Source: Blepharisma stoltei
Lineage: Eukaryota > Ciliophora > Heterotrichea > Heterotrichida > Blepharismidae
NCBI GenBank assembly: GCA_914767885.1
Contig: CAJZBQ010000045.1
Span: forward strand, 399,001-463,000
Length of the DNA stretch: 64,000 bases
Direction: 5' to 3'
Shown here: positions 1-10,673 of the stretch, in pieces
Layout: every line of letters starts with the position of its first letter
Position numbering within the stretch: position 1 is the first letter of the stretch
Translations under genes and position numbers: made by a program
The notes under the pieces: model-generated
Told to the model about the DNA's origin: nothing
The model's input: the letters and a program-made list of their open reading frames with translations, nothing else
Database searches by the model: none

Positions 1-318
1 AAAATCCCTATTTTTTGAACAGAAACCCAAATTTTTTAATATGCAATTTTTTTTATGAAAAAATATTAATATATATAGCGATAATTAGTATAATGAACAC
101 TATAGCTAATTCTATTTAATTTTAAGCAATTTGCATTTTAAGACATAAATTTTACAAATTAAAATTAATATCTGCTTTCTAATTCTTGCGAATTTGGATT
201 TTTAGATTTTGGAAAAAGAAATAGTTAAAAATTTATATATAAATTTTTTAAATAAAAAAATTAACCCCCTTCAGTGAGAGAACAAAATTTTTTACTCGCT
301 CAATGAGGGGGAGAGTTA
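1..318 (-). mobile_element. Family-1 MITE/IES, truncated by the window edge
   Basis: Matches the family-1 repeat in reverse orientation: the interior with the conserved GCTAATTCT segment near 105, then the inverted terminal pair at 268-315 around AACAAAATTTTTT. It ends GGGGAGAG followed by TTA (316-318). It lies inside the low-complexity gene and its other end is outside the window. Confidence 0.8.
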
Positions 319-1956
319 ATATCCCCTTCTTTTGGTTCAATGCTAAAATCCATAGAATTTTGAATTTGAGCACCATTACTCTCCAGATCAAAAGTTTTTA
401 TTTCATGTACTTTTAACTCAGTTTTTAAATCACTATTTGCAAAATGTTGCGCTTCCTTGATACTTTCCTTATCTCCTTCTTTTATTTCTTCAACAATCAC
501 AGCATCGTCCTTTTTTGACTCAATTTTTGAGCCAAATCCATGAGCACTTTGTGCTTCACTAGAACTTTGAACACTAATTTTTTGCACTTCTTCAATACCT
601 TTTAAATAATTATTTTGTAAATTACTTTCAGAATCAATAGCAGAGATATTTTGACCTCCAAAATCTTGAATAAATGTACTATTTTCTTTTTCAATAATTT
701 CAGAATCAACTTTTCTTTCTTCATTTATAATTCCAGTTCTAATGATTATTTCATCAGAAGCTTTAAAATTACCTTCAGAGCTAAGCCCAGAAATATTTTG
801 CTTTTCGAAATCTTTATTAGACAATTTTTTCTCTTTTTCAATGTTTTCAGTGTCAGCCTTTCTTCCCTCCTTAGCGATGTCAGAACTATTAAGTGCCTCA
901 TCAGAAGTTTGACTTTCTATAAGGAGAGGCGCTTTTATTTCTAGAGAAACATTGTGAGTCTTTCTATTATCCTTGGCAGCTATTTTTGGATTGTAATCAA
1001 TTTTTATATCATTGCTGCTTTCCTCTTCCTCTTCTTCTTCATAATTATCTAAAATTGGAGATAGCTTACTCCCCTTCAGTGAGCGAGTAAAAATTTTACT
1101 TTCTCACAGAAGATGTTTTAGTTGTTTTTATATAAATTTTAATGCACAAATTTAAAAATTTAATAGAATTAGCTATGCATTTTTATTATAGCCAGAGCTT
1201 CATTTTGGATCTGGCTATATAACAATTATTATTTATACATGGAAATATTTTCATAATAGAATTTTTGCGGCATAATCTTCCAAAAAATGAGATTTTCCAA
1301 TGATTTACACTCTCGAAAGGGGAGTTAAGATCAACAATCTTTATATCAGTCAACGATTTCTCAGTTATTTCACTTTCCGTTCGGGGACTTCTTTCCCCTA
1401 GATTCCTATAAGTATCATTAATAATTTTGAACTCTTTTTCTCTCTCTGATTTCTCTTGATCTTTCTGATGGTGCTTTTCAATGACTATTTTACTTTTATC
1501 GGTCTTCTCCAAACTTTGGGTAGTAGAAGTTTGTTTATAATCTTCTTCTTCTCTTTTAGATTCTATAGCTTCTTTATCTCTTTTCAGGCTTGAATTTTCT
1601 TCTTTTCTTTGAGTTTCCAGCTTAGAAGGCTGAACAGAATCCTTATTTTCTATCAAAGATTTCTTTTCATGTTTCCCTGCAGTCTGTTCTTCAACAATCT
1701 CACTTTCAAAGTTAAAATGAGCACTTCTTGCACTTAGACTTATTTCGCTTGACTTATTATTTGTTCGATTTGTATCAAGTGTTGTATTCTCTATTATTTT
1801 TTCTTCTTCAAGCTCTGGGTTGCCTTTTGTTGTGTAGGGCTCCTGCAAAGATTTTTTAGCTTTCGAAAAGTCAAAGCTGCTTTTCACTTCATCTCTTACA
1901 GAGATAACTCTGGCATTTTCGTCTCGAAGCATTGATCTTATGCCTGTTGTTGTCAA
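316..1956 (-). CDS. Glu/Lys-rich low-complexity protein, partial, interrupted by a family-1 MITE
   Basis: No family is recognised. The protein is rich in Glu, Lys and Ser with predicted disorder. The first residues (about LLTTTGIRSMLRDENARV) faintly resemble a LisH/FOP-type N-terminus. Two open stretches, 1956-1328 and 1065-319, are separated by a 259-bp repeat; removing it at its TTA duplication joins them in frame as ..IVDLKLSPILDN... The coding sequence then runs into another repeat copy at 315 and leaves the window, so the C-terminus is missing. The start is uncertain: the frame opens without ATG near 1956 and the first in-frame ATG is at 1932; an upstream in-frame TAG may be part of an undetected intron. 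Confidence 0.6.
1066..1327 (+). mobile_element. Family-1 MITE/IES, degenerate copy, TTA pointer
   Basis: Flanked by TTA at 1066-1068 and 1325-1327. The left end is CTCCCCTTCAGTGAGCGAG and the right end decays to CTCTCGAAAGGGGAG. About 259 bp; removing one TTA plus the body restores the reading frame of the surrounding minus-strand gene. Shorter and more diverged than other copies. Confidence 0.82.
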
Positions 1957-2102
1957 GAGCTGCTGTAGATCTTCGTTTTTGAAAAATTTATACTATACTG
2001 ACTTAAGTTTTAGGACTAGCATATATTGCAAATTTAGTGTAATATAAGATCAATATCAATAATTGTGATATCAGAAATGGTTCTATGCCAAGTGACAAAG
2101 GA

Positions 2103-2240
2103 TTTTTGACAGTGCGCATTTCGCCGAAATGCATTTGGTCAAAATTTTACGGCTTTATCTGTCAAATGTATAACTATCAAAAAGTTTCAACCCATTTTTT
2201 AGACCAAAAGTACTTCAGTGAAATGCACACTATCAAAAAA
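2103..2240. repeat. Small fold-back element in a spacer
   Basis: An arm at 2103-2145 (containing GACAGTGCGCATTTC) pairs with an inverted arm at 2197-2240 (GAAATGCACACTATC), imperfect over roughly 40 bp. The loop is about 50 bp. It fills most of the 1957-2275 spacer. A 64-residue open frame across it is not credible as a gene. Confidence 0.65.
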
Positions 2241-2275
2241 GGCACTATCATTGGGCCTGCACCCTCAGAAATATT

Positions 2276-2899
2276 CTAATACAATATATCTATAAATTGT
2301 TTAGTATCTATGTGCTCCTCTGACCCCATAATTTTGGCTGCCAATTTTTTGACTAAACCTGATTTATTTTTGTTTAATTCTTGAGAAAACCTTTTGATTT
2401 CATCTTCAGTTAATTTTCCTTCACCTTCTGCTAAATGTGGAGATATGACCACTGCAACTTCAATTAGATCTTCAATTAACTTTTGGGCATTATTTTCAGT
2501 GATTGAGCCGTTTTCACCACCTAATTCAAAATATTTCGAAAGTAGTTTAATTTTTTCAGTCAAGCTGCCTTGTCCTATAAGCAGAGAAGACAAATACAGC
2601 TTTTTTGTGATAAAATTCCCATTATCATCCAGCAGCTCATTTGAAAAAGAAGCAAATTGGGACTCTGAGCTTGTTAATAAATCGACCTGGATGCCTATAT
2701 TTCTACATGCAATTTCTAGCTGGGTAAAGGTTAGCCTTCCTGATTTGCCTTGAAGTAAAAACTCATTTGTGAGGGTCTGGGCAGATTTATCGGAAAAAGG
2801 ATTGTCATTTTCTTGCTGATGAATTACAATTTCTTCTTCAGGAAGTTCTTGGGCTGGAGTAAGCTCAGCACCTCCAGTTCGGCCGTTGCAGCATCCCAT
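2276..2899 (-). CDS. N-myristoylated EF-hand-like calcium-sensor-type protein
   Basis: 207 residues starting MGCCNGRTGG: Gly2 plus adjacent Cys residues is a typical N-myristoylation/palmitoylation signal, suggesting membrane attachment. The body has weak EF-hand-like alternation, with acidic loops such as LDDNGNFIT (about 90) and ENGSITENN (about 129), and a helical C-terminus. Canonical DxDxDG loops are not clear, so calcium binding is uncertain. The ATG start is set by the lipidation motif. No IES or intron seen. Family assignment is inference. Confidence 0.6.
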   Translation of the reverse strand: MGCCNGRTGGAELTPAQELPEEEIVIHQQENDNPFSDKSAQTLTNEFLLQGKSGRLTFTQLEIACRNIGIQVDLLTSSESQFASFSNELLDDNGNFITKKLYLSSLLIGQGSLTEKIKLLSKYFELGGENGSITENNAQKLIEDLIEVAVVISPHLAEGEGKLTEDEIKRFSQELNKNKSGLVKKLAAKIMGSEEHIDTKQFIDILY

Positions 2900-3041
2900 T
2901 TACAAAATTATAAAAATAATAAAGATTATTTGCTTATTAATTACATTTTTGTGCCATTATTTAAGGATCAGTTTTGTAGCAAACATCAAAACATTTAAAT
3001 TTTTTATTGTGCCCTAAAATAATTATTAATAAAAAAATTGC

Positions 3042-3389
3042 TTACTCCCCTCCGTGAGCAAGCAAAACCATTGGAAAAATCCCTATTTTTTGACCAAATC
3101 CCACCCAGCGAACAAAAAATTTTTTAGGAAAATAAAAAATTATAAATAAGTGATAATTAATATAATGAAATCTCAAGCTAATTCTGTTTAATTTCAAACG
3201 GCTTGCGTTGTAAAACACAAATTTTACAAATTAAATTAATATTTGCTTTCCAATTTTTACAAATTAGAATTTTTTTAAATTTTGAAGAAAAAAAAAACTA
3301 TAAAATTTATATATAAATTTTTTAAAAAAATTAACCCCCTCCTTGAGCGAACAAAACTTTTTTGCTCGCTCACGGAGGGTAGGGAGTTG
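3042..3389 (-). mobile_element. Family-1 MITE, intergenic copy
   Basis: 345-bp copy in reverse orientation. Left TTA 3042-3044 is followed by CTCCCCTCCGTGAGCAAGC; the right end is GGTAGGGAG followed by TTG (3387-3389), so the duplication has one mismatch. It shows the same inner second copy of the terminal repeat as gene-borne copies. Confidence 0.8.
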
Positions 3390-3482
3390 TGAAATGCAAA
3401 ATTTATTATAGCCATAATATTTCTGATTATAATCCATAAAATGCAATTTTATCATTAATAAGCCAAATTCCAAAAAGATTTG

Positions 3483-4410
3483 ATATAGTTTATATCCCTT
3501 TATAGATTTCTTTATCGAGCAAAATATACTGGATTATTGAACGACCAAGAGAGACTCTATTAAAGGAACGGCTGGATATCTATATCAGGAAGTGCTAAAA
3601 AGTGACATGTCAAAAAATGGTGGCAAGTCTGAAAAAAGTTGACAAGTAAACGCGCCATTTTTAAAATGGATTTATTATTAAAATAATTTAAAACTTAAGA
3701 TACCCAATTAGACAGAAGATATAATTACACATTATATATTGGCTTTAAATATTTTGATTTAGATATATCTAAATTTAATATTTAAATTTAATAATAGCTG
3801 TAAAAATCAAAAACTTGCAACTCAATGTGCATTTTTCCGGCTCGATAGAATTTCTTTATTTTAATGCTAATTTTTTTATGAAGACTAGAGCTATAATTTG
3901 CAAAGTGCGTGGCTTGTAATTTTAAATATATACAAAGTTCTTATCGACTCATATGAGAAGTACTTAGCAAAAAATTCAATATGGCTTGTAAGTGAAAATC
4001 AAAAACTTGCAACTCAATGTGCATTTTTCCGGCTCGATAGAATTTCTTTACTTTAATGCTAATTTATTTATGAAGACTAAAGCTATAAATTTGCAAAGTG
4101 CGTGGCTTGTGATTCTCAATATATAAGAAGTTCTTATCGACTCATATGAGAAGTACTTAGCATAATTAAATATTGATTAAAATTAAAATATCTTAAGTTT
4201 TAAATTATTTTAATAATAAATCCATTTTAAAAATTGGCGCGTTTACTTGTCAACTTTTTTCAGACTTGCCACCATTTTTTGACATGTCACTTTCTAGCAC
4301 TTCCTGATATAGATATCCAGCCCGTTCCTTTAATAGAGTCTCTCTTGGTCGTTCAATAATCCAGTACATTTTGCTCGATAAAGAAATCTATAAAGGGGTA
4401 TGAGCTATAT
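3483..4410. mobile_element. Long-terminal-inverted-repeat element with internal tandem duplication
   Basis: About 928 bp. The left arm 3483-3702 and right arm 4190-4410 are near-identical inverted repeats of about 220 bp; they share GACATGTCAAAAAATGGTGG and AACGCGCCA. The ends are ATATAG and CTATAT. The core contains two direct copies of about 167 bp (3803-3969 and 3995-4161). No open frame of useful length, so this looks like a non-autonomous DNA element. It occupies the spacer between the EF-hand-like gene and the first PH kinase. Confidence 0.85.
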
Positions 4411-4561
4411 AATGAAATGGTATATGATCTGATATTGTTTTTTCATCACCTAGAAATAGTAAAAACTAATTTATCAAATAAATAGACCAATTAATTTAGT
4501 TTTCATTAGGCACCTAAAAAAAGCCAGTCAGTACAGTCATAATATCATAATAGTAATAAAT

Positions 4562-6593
4562 ATGATTTCAATCTTTGATGAAATTGACACCAAAGTGAAT
4601 AACTGCACGCAGTTTTGACACTCATTAGACGAGTACGCATTGGAAGATATCAAAGAGAATAAAATATTTGAAGGAGTTTTAAGGCTTCTGAGCGCAAATA
4701 AACTGGGAAAAGAGAGACTATTTGTTTTAACTAAAACATCAATATACTCGTTTAACAAAAGGAATGACCGGATTCCTCAATTAATGTCTAAAATCAACTG
4801 AAAACTTGTTGAAGCTTTCATTGAACACAATCTAGAAGAAGAACGTTACGGATTTAAGATATTCCAAAATACTATATCTCAAGATTTTTTTGTTAAAAGT
4901 TCTGAGGATCTAGATATATGGATCAACCATCTTTCTTCCATATCAATTATGACTGATTTAGAAGACGATTATTCATTTATAAAACAAATCGGAAAAGGCA
5001 GCTTTGCAGATGTTTATCTTGCTCAAGATTTAGATAATGATGATAAATACGCCATTAAGCGGATCTCGAAAAATAAAAGTCAGATGAATGCGATTGGTAG
5101 CAAAGGGATGATAAATGAAATTGAAATCATGAGAAAACTTAAGCATCCTTATATACTTACATTGCACAAAATTTATGAAACTGAGCATCATATAAATTTA
5201 ATTTTGGACTATGTAGATTAGATTAGATTAAATTATAGCGGGCCTCTGGGAATTATTGCAGCCTCTCTCTGTCCTAAGGACAGTTTCGTGTTGGCGCTAA
5301 GCGCTATCCTCGCACCACCTTTTTTGCCTCTGATGTCACTAAAAAATGGTGACGTCAAAGGTCTAACTGAGAGACAACCTAACCGATCGGCACCACCTTT
5401 CTTGGTCCCAACAATCAGCTGAAAGGCTCCTTAACCTTTGACAGGGCTCAAGAGTATAGGTGAATCGCCTTTGCCTATTCCATGGCCTGTCAGAGCCGTA
5501 TCGCAGGCTCGAGATAGCTCCTATGGAGTAGCATGGGACTTTGCGCCGGTAGGGTTATCCTCAGGTAAGGAAAAAAGACTTAGGGTCAGCCCCTAGTCCA
5601 AAAACCTACCCCGGAGAACTATCTCCATGTGCTCGCTTTCCTGGGTCGGATCAACTCACGGGTCACCATTATTCCACATCAGACCACACATTTTAATAAT
5701 TCTGAACTATGTAGAAGGGGGTGAGCTTTTCCAAAGAATAATGCAAAATGGCAAAATCCTTGAGTCTTATGCAGCTAAATTCTGTGCTAATTTATTAGAT
5801 GCTCTTGAATATCTTCATTCACAGAATATAATGCATAGAGATCTGAAGCCAGAAAACATACTAATGGTATCCAAATTTAATGATTATGAGTTTAAAATCT
5901 CTGATTTCGGCTTAGCAGTGCAAACACAAGAAAAACAAGAATTAAGATGTGGATCCCCAGGGTATGTTGCGCCTGAAATATTAAGAAAAGAGCCTTATGG
6001 GAAAGAAATTGATCTTTTCAGCACTGGGATTTTGATGTATGTCATTTTATCCGGGAGGGCTCCATTCCCAGGAAAAGACACAAAAGAGATTTTATATAGA
6101 AATAAAGAGTGTAGAATTTATTTCCAAGATAAATATTGAAATGAAATTTCTCAAAAAGCAATTGACATGGTCCAGAGGCTTACTGATCCTAATCCGGAGT
6201 TCAGGATATCAATTAATGATGCCAAAGAGCACCCTTGAATTTCTTTTTTGACAAAAAAAACTCATAGAAAAATATATGTCATAATGGATCATTTCACTAT
6301 AATGTGATTAAGATTAAGTCTTATAATATTATCGAATTCATTTATAATACTTAGAATACATCCCAAAGCAATTAGAAGAATCAAAAGACAAAATTGTATC
6401 TCCAAGAAGTGGCAATGCAAGTATGATTAAAATCAGTTATCGAGCACATAATGAAAAAAGAGGAGAGCATGGTTTTGCAACAGAAAGGGTTGGAAAAGAC
6501 AAGCATAGCTGGGTAGGTGTATTATTGAAAAAACATCACAAAATAGTTACTCCTACCCATAGGGCTAAAATAATGGCATCAGGTGACGAATAA
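4562..6593 (+). CDS. PH-domain plus CAMK-type Ser/Thr protein kinase (copy A)
   Basis: Starts MISIFDEIDTKVNN. A PH-like domain spans about residues 25-125 (EGVLRLL..LFVLTKTSIYSFNK..WINHL; one Trp is TGA). A kinase domain follows from about 133, with the glycine loop GKGSFADV, AIK lysine, HRDLKPEN, DFG, CGSPGYVAPEIL and HPW (TGA). Class CAMK by activation-segment style. The gene is split twice. A 0.48-kb GC-rich element sits at 5217-5693 between repeated LILDYV codons. A TA-bounded IES of about 79-82 bp lies near 6273-6356, after which the frame resumes as EYIPKQLEESKDK. It forms a tandem pair with the next kinase; both likely arose by duplication. Confidence 0.82.
5217..5693. mobile_element. 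GC-rich interspersed element A with retroposon-like tail
   Basis: Begins with a GATTA-repeat tail at 5217-5232, followed by GC-richer unique sequence unlike the host gene. It is flanked by an imperfect 20-bp duplication ending ACTATGTAGA (5197-5216 and 5697-5716, about 3 mismatches). Both sides encode the same kinase segment. The shared TA in the duplication would allow precise removal. Contains GGTGACGT near 5348, a word also found in several other elements of this class. Confidence 0.75.
6273..6356. other. Short IES in PH kinase A (about 79-82 bp, TA pointer)
   Basis: AT-rich segment that shifts the frame and replaces the kinase C-terminus by junk. Joining TA at 6273 to TA at 6352 (or 6275 to 6357) gives RKIEYIPKQLEE.. 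and an open frame to 6593. The exact pair of TA sites is ambiguous. Confidence 0.65.
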
Positions 6594-6784
6594 ATATAAT
6601 AGTTAATTCATGTATATAGCTTGCTACTATATTGCTGCATAAAAATTTAAATTTTATATATCCATAAAAAGTATAAGATATAGAAGCGCATAAGGTAGAA
6701 TCTAAAATAATTAGTCGATTGAAGCTGGCATTTTATTAAAGAATTATTTGATAATTTGGAGTTAAAGAGTCGTTATTTACAATT

Positions 6785-9291
6785 ATGGCTTCAGTTTTTT
6801 CTGAAATAGACAGGAGAACCAACAAATCTTCACTTTTTTGGCATCACTCTGAATCCAACCCAATGCTTGATATTGATCAAAATAAACTATATGAAGGTGT
6901 TCTGAAGATCCCAATTCCAAACTCTTTATGGAAAGAAAGAAAATTTGTCCTTACAAAGTCCTCGATTTATTACTATGAAGAAGGGGGTAACTTATCCCAA
7001 CTAAGATCTTGCATTTCTTGGAAGCATGCTGAGTCGTTTTATGAAAAATGCTCACTCCCCCCCTTTTAAATTGGAACAAAAAATTTTGTTCCAATTTAAA
7101 CGAGGATTAAGAAAAATTTTTTTTATAAAAAAACTTATCTAAAAATTTCATAAAGGAACTACTGTTGGAGGATGCACTAGATTTTAGCTTAACAGAGATC
7201 GTGCTCTGTAGTTGGAGATTTGAAGAGTTGATTGGAAAAAAAATACAAGCATTGTGCTGGAATAATTAGTGATGGAATCAAAAGGGTTTGTAAGTGAAGT
7301 TGTTAAAATAAGAGGCAAATTGACCCCTTTGTGGGGTGATAACCATTAATTAAATCTTAAATCTAAAAATTTCAAAAATTTAGCGAATTAGATTAATAAA
7401 CTTATTTAATAAAATGCTATTTACTCTTTATCCTTTAAAGCAAAGCAAGATATAACTAAATTTTTCATTATTAGTTAATATGCCTCAATTAGTTGGTATC
7501 AAAACTATCGATAAAAAAAAATTAAAAAAAATTTTTAGAAAATTTATCGTTGAATTTTGGAAATTTTACCCACATTTTGTTCCAATTTTAAAAGGGGGGG
7601 AGTCAGACGAAATGAGATATGGCTTTAGAATTTCCCAAAACAGATCCTCTCAGGATTTTTATACAAAAAATACTGACGAGCTGGACATTTGAATGGGATT
7701 TTTATCAAAAGTCTGTATAATGAGCGATTTAGATGACAACTATGAAATTATTAAAGAGTTAGGGAAAGGGAAATACGCAGAAGTTTCTTTAGCTAAGGAT
7801 TTAGATACAAATGAAGAGGTTGCAATCAAATCTATTTCAAAAGAATTGATAAAAGAAAGCTCTCGAGGAGTTTCTGGAGTTGTTAATGAAATCGATATTA
7901 TGAGGAAAATAAAGCATCCTAATGTTATTGGCCTACAGAAAGTTTTTGAAAGTGAGTCTCATGTGCATTTAATAGTGGATTACATCCCTGGAGGTGACCT
8001 TTTTCAAAGGATACTTGAAAAAGGCCCTTTTTCTTTAAAAATGGCTGAGAAATTTATAAAGAATTTGCTGTCAGTTTTGGATTATATTCACTCGATGAAT
8101 ATAATACATCGAGATATCAAACCTGAAAACATATTCCTCTATAATATAAGCTGAATATGAATTGTATAATATTCTGTAAAAATGATAGAAATTTTGTATT
8201 TAATACTCACTTGCAGTTTATTTATATTTAGTATAATTATGAAAACCCACGAAAATGACTTTGATTTCAAGCTATCTGACTTCGGTTTAGCATCTGATTC
8301 TACAGAACCTCAAACCTTAAGATGTGGATCACTCGGATACGTAGCTCCAGAGATCTTAAGAAAAGAACCATACACTAAAAAAGTCGATGTTTTCTCAGCA
8401 GGAATAATTCTTTTCATTATTTTGACAGGCCAAGATCCTTTTCCAAGCAAAGACGCCAACGATAAGCTAAAACGAAACAAAAAAGGGGTTTTGTATTTCC
8501 AAGAAAAATATTGGAAAACGATCCCAAAAATTGCCATCGATTTATTAAGAAAATTAACCGAAAATGATCCTGAAGCAAGATATAATGCTAACTCCCCCCC
8601 TCCGTGAGTGAACAAAAAAATTTTGTTCACTCACGGAGGGGATTCATTTTTTTTGTTTTTAAAAAATTTATATATAAAAATTTTATTTTTTTTCGAAATT
8701 TGAAAAATCCTAATTCGAAAAAAAATTGGAAAGCAAATATTAATTTAAATTATAAAATTTATGTTTTAAAAAGTAATTTGTTTAAAATTAAACAGAATTA
8801 GCTATAGATTTCATTATAATAATTATCACTTATATATCAAAATTTTTTTCCATAAAAAAGTTTTGTATTAAAAAATTTTTGTTCACTCACAGAGGTGGGT
8901 TTTTTTGGGCAAAAAATAGCGATTTTTCTAATGGTTTTGTTCACTCACGGAGGGGGGGAGTAAGCAAGCTTTGCAGCATCCTTGGCTTAACCCAGGTAGG
9001 AATTTATTCGAAAATGACGAAATTAATTGCTCAAAAAAAGTGGCAGAGCGACTAAGCTTTGGGGATTCAAGTAAAAAAGAAATGAAAAGGCCGTCATCTG
9101 TAGCACCAGATCTGAAAAGTGAGTATTTTAAAATAAGAATCAAACAAGGAAAACACTTCACAGTGCAGCAGCCTCATTGTATCAGTAGAAGGAATAGTCC
9201 TAAAAAGCTGAGGGAGGCGATTTTAGCAAATCCAGGATATGATCATGTGGCTTCTAAAAAGCAGATTGGAAACTCTAATGGCTTATTATAA
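6785..9291 (+). CDS. PH-domain plus CAMK-type Ser/Thr protein kinase (copy B)
   Basis: Paralogue of the kinase just upstream. MASVFSEIDRRTNK start, then PH-like domain (YEGVLKIPIPNSLWKERKFV), linker DIWMGFLSK with TGA as Trp, and kinase domain (GKGKYAEV, AIK, HRDIKPEN, DFG, CGSLGYVAPEIL, QHPW). It is cut three times. A family-2 MITE at 7055-7606 lies inside the PH domain (KCS|DEMRYGF). A short IES lies near 8142-8237. A family-1 MITE at 8592-8965 lies in kinase subdomain XI (ARYNAK|QALQHPW). All three junctions restore homology to copy A. The basic C-tail ends ..GNSNGLL. Confidence 0.85.
7052..7606 (+). mobile_element. Family-2 MITE/IES with TCA pointer
   Basis: 552 bp between TCA at 7052-7054 and 7604-7606. 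Termini CTCCCCCCCCTTTTAAATTG and its inverse. The left end carries an inverted partner of the terminus, giving a hairpin. Removal joins the PH domain in frame (AAA TGC TCA GAC GAA). No TA is available at the boundary, so the pointer here is not TA. Confidence 0.85.
8142..8237. other. Short IES in PH kinase B (about 90-96 bp, TA pointer)
   Basis: Separates PENIFLY from MKTHENDFDF, which are contiguous in kinase A (PENILMVSKFNDYEF). It contains stops in the kinase frame. Several TA pairs (8142/8238, 8142/8232, 8145/8232) give in-frame joins, so ends are approximate. Confidence 0.65.
8589..8965 (+). mobile_element. Family-1 MITE/IES with TAA pointer
   Basis: 374 bp between TAA 8589-8591 and 8963-8965. 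Full-length architecture: terminus, inverted second copy at about 8610-8640, AT-rich core, third copy near 8878-8895, then right terminus. Precise removal gives AAT GCT AAG CAA GCT, restoring the conserved HPW motif of the kinase. Confidence 0.9.
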
Positions 9292-9501
9292 TTCTGATAA
9301 TTAATCCTATAATATTGTTATTATAAATCTTTTCTCCAAACAAAATTTTTTATTATCATCGTATTAACCTTGCCTAATAATTTGAATAAAATTTTGATAC
9401 TCCTAAAATTTAAGAATGATTTATATAAAGAAAATCTCGTTATTTGCCTTTCTGAAATTATATTTCATAAATTAATCCATTTATTCAATGAGTTGATAAA
9501 T

Positions 9502-10050
9502 ATGAATTGGTACTCAATCTTTTGGAAATATTGGAGCTGGGTTGCCTTTCTTCCAATGCTTGCCTGCTGTCTTTATCGAATGTTCACACAAAAAGACCTA
9601 AGAAATCTTAAAAAGCAGCCTGATAGAGAATTTTACGTTGACTGAGCATTTGAGTTTCTTTTATCACCTGGACTCTTCTATTACACAATTGATTCACTAT
9701 ATATAATACTCCAATATGAAAATTACAGCTGGTGCAATCTTGGGTACCTTTCACATCATGTACTTACATTGGCAGGTGCAAGAGCAACTTTAACTGTTCC
9801 ATACTATCCATGGACACTGATAGCACCATTTGTAATTCATTGCATGCTGATCATGTTTCCTTATATTTCAATACTCAATTATATATACTTAGGAATAATT
9901 TTCAATAACTTTAGGATATTGCTGTCAGACCCCTGGCGTAACTTCGCTCAATATCGATGGGTACTTTACATTGGAATTAGCCTTGTCCTTATTCCATTTC
10001 CAATTTTATGGCTAAATTCATGCAAGAACGATATGCAAAACGTTAATTAG
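9502..10050 (+). CDS. TLC-like multi-pass membrane protein
   Basis: 182 residues, Trp encoded by TGG and TGA (VDWAFEF). Several hydrophobic segments and a central YLSHHVLTLAGA motif followed by YYPWTLIAPFVIHC resemble the His-containing core of TRAM-LAG1-CLN8 (TLC) domain proteins such as TLCD/TMEM56. The ATG at 9502 (MNWYSIFW) is preferred over an upstream in-frame non-ATG region. Likely an endomembrane or plasma-membrane protein; family assignment is tentative. Confidence 0.6.
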
Positions 10051-10296
10051 CTTAAACATTCAGGAATTAAATCTTTTTAATTTAATCTTAAATAATGATG
10101 CAAAAGATAATAAAGATATTGCCTCTTCTTTCAAGAAAAAATATAGCCTAGCCTATAGCCACTTATATCAAATTGATATTATTTGCAAGTTTGAGTGTAA
10201 GCATTACAATTTTCTTTTAAATTTCTCCTGCGACAGATATCAATTGAGAAGAAGACGATTTCTGCTATGCCCCCTATTTGAGCATATCTCAAACGC

Positions 10297-10470
10297 TTAA
10301 ACTGTTTTATAAGCTGAGCTGATTATCAATTGATATGAAATTGATTTTTTAATAAGATCATCACTTACAGTTTCTGATATGCTTGGATCTTTTTCTAGCT
10401 CCCGCTTTATTACATTTCTGATGCTGATCCTTCTTTGTTCAAATATACAATTTTTTTGACTTGAACCCAT
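10297..10470 (-). CDS. Small putative protein, possibly myristoylated
   Basis: 57 codons starting MGSSQKNC and ending at TAA. It is short and has no recognisable domain; Gly2-Ser-Ser could be a myristoylation site. The region downstream is closed in all frames. It could be a small gene, or the first exon of a gene broken by undetected IESs. Confidence 0.3.
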   Translation of the reverse strand: MGSSQKNCIFEQRRISIRNVIKRELEKDPSISETVSDDLIKKSISYQLIISSAYKTV

Positions 10471-10673
10471 TAAATTTTCATTAAGCTGTAAAAATTATTT
10501 AATCTTTAAACTTTTATAATAAATAATTATAAATTATGGGATCCTAAAGCTATTGCAATTTGTATATTAGAATCTGTTCGAAAAATTTTTAAAAAATACA
10601 ATTATATGAAAGACTAATTAATTATTATTTAAGAGTAGCTTGAAAAACGCTTATGCTTAGGCGTTTCCTCTTC

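Noticed and set aside
300-2000. Reading the interrupted genes as decayed pseudogenes
   Set aside because: Across the window the segments on both sides of each insert stay open and conserved, and exact removal restores the frame. Random decay would not do this repeatedly.
7146-7330. Transposase remnant inside the family-2 MITE
   Set aside because: Frames contain several TAA/TAG stops and no DDE-type motif could be followed; similarity was too weak to claim.
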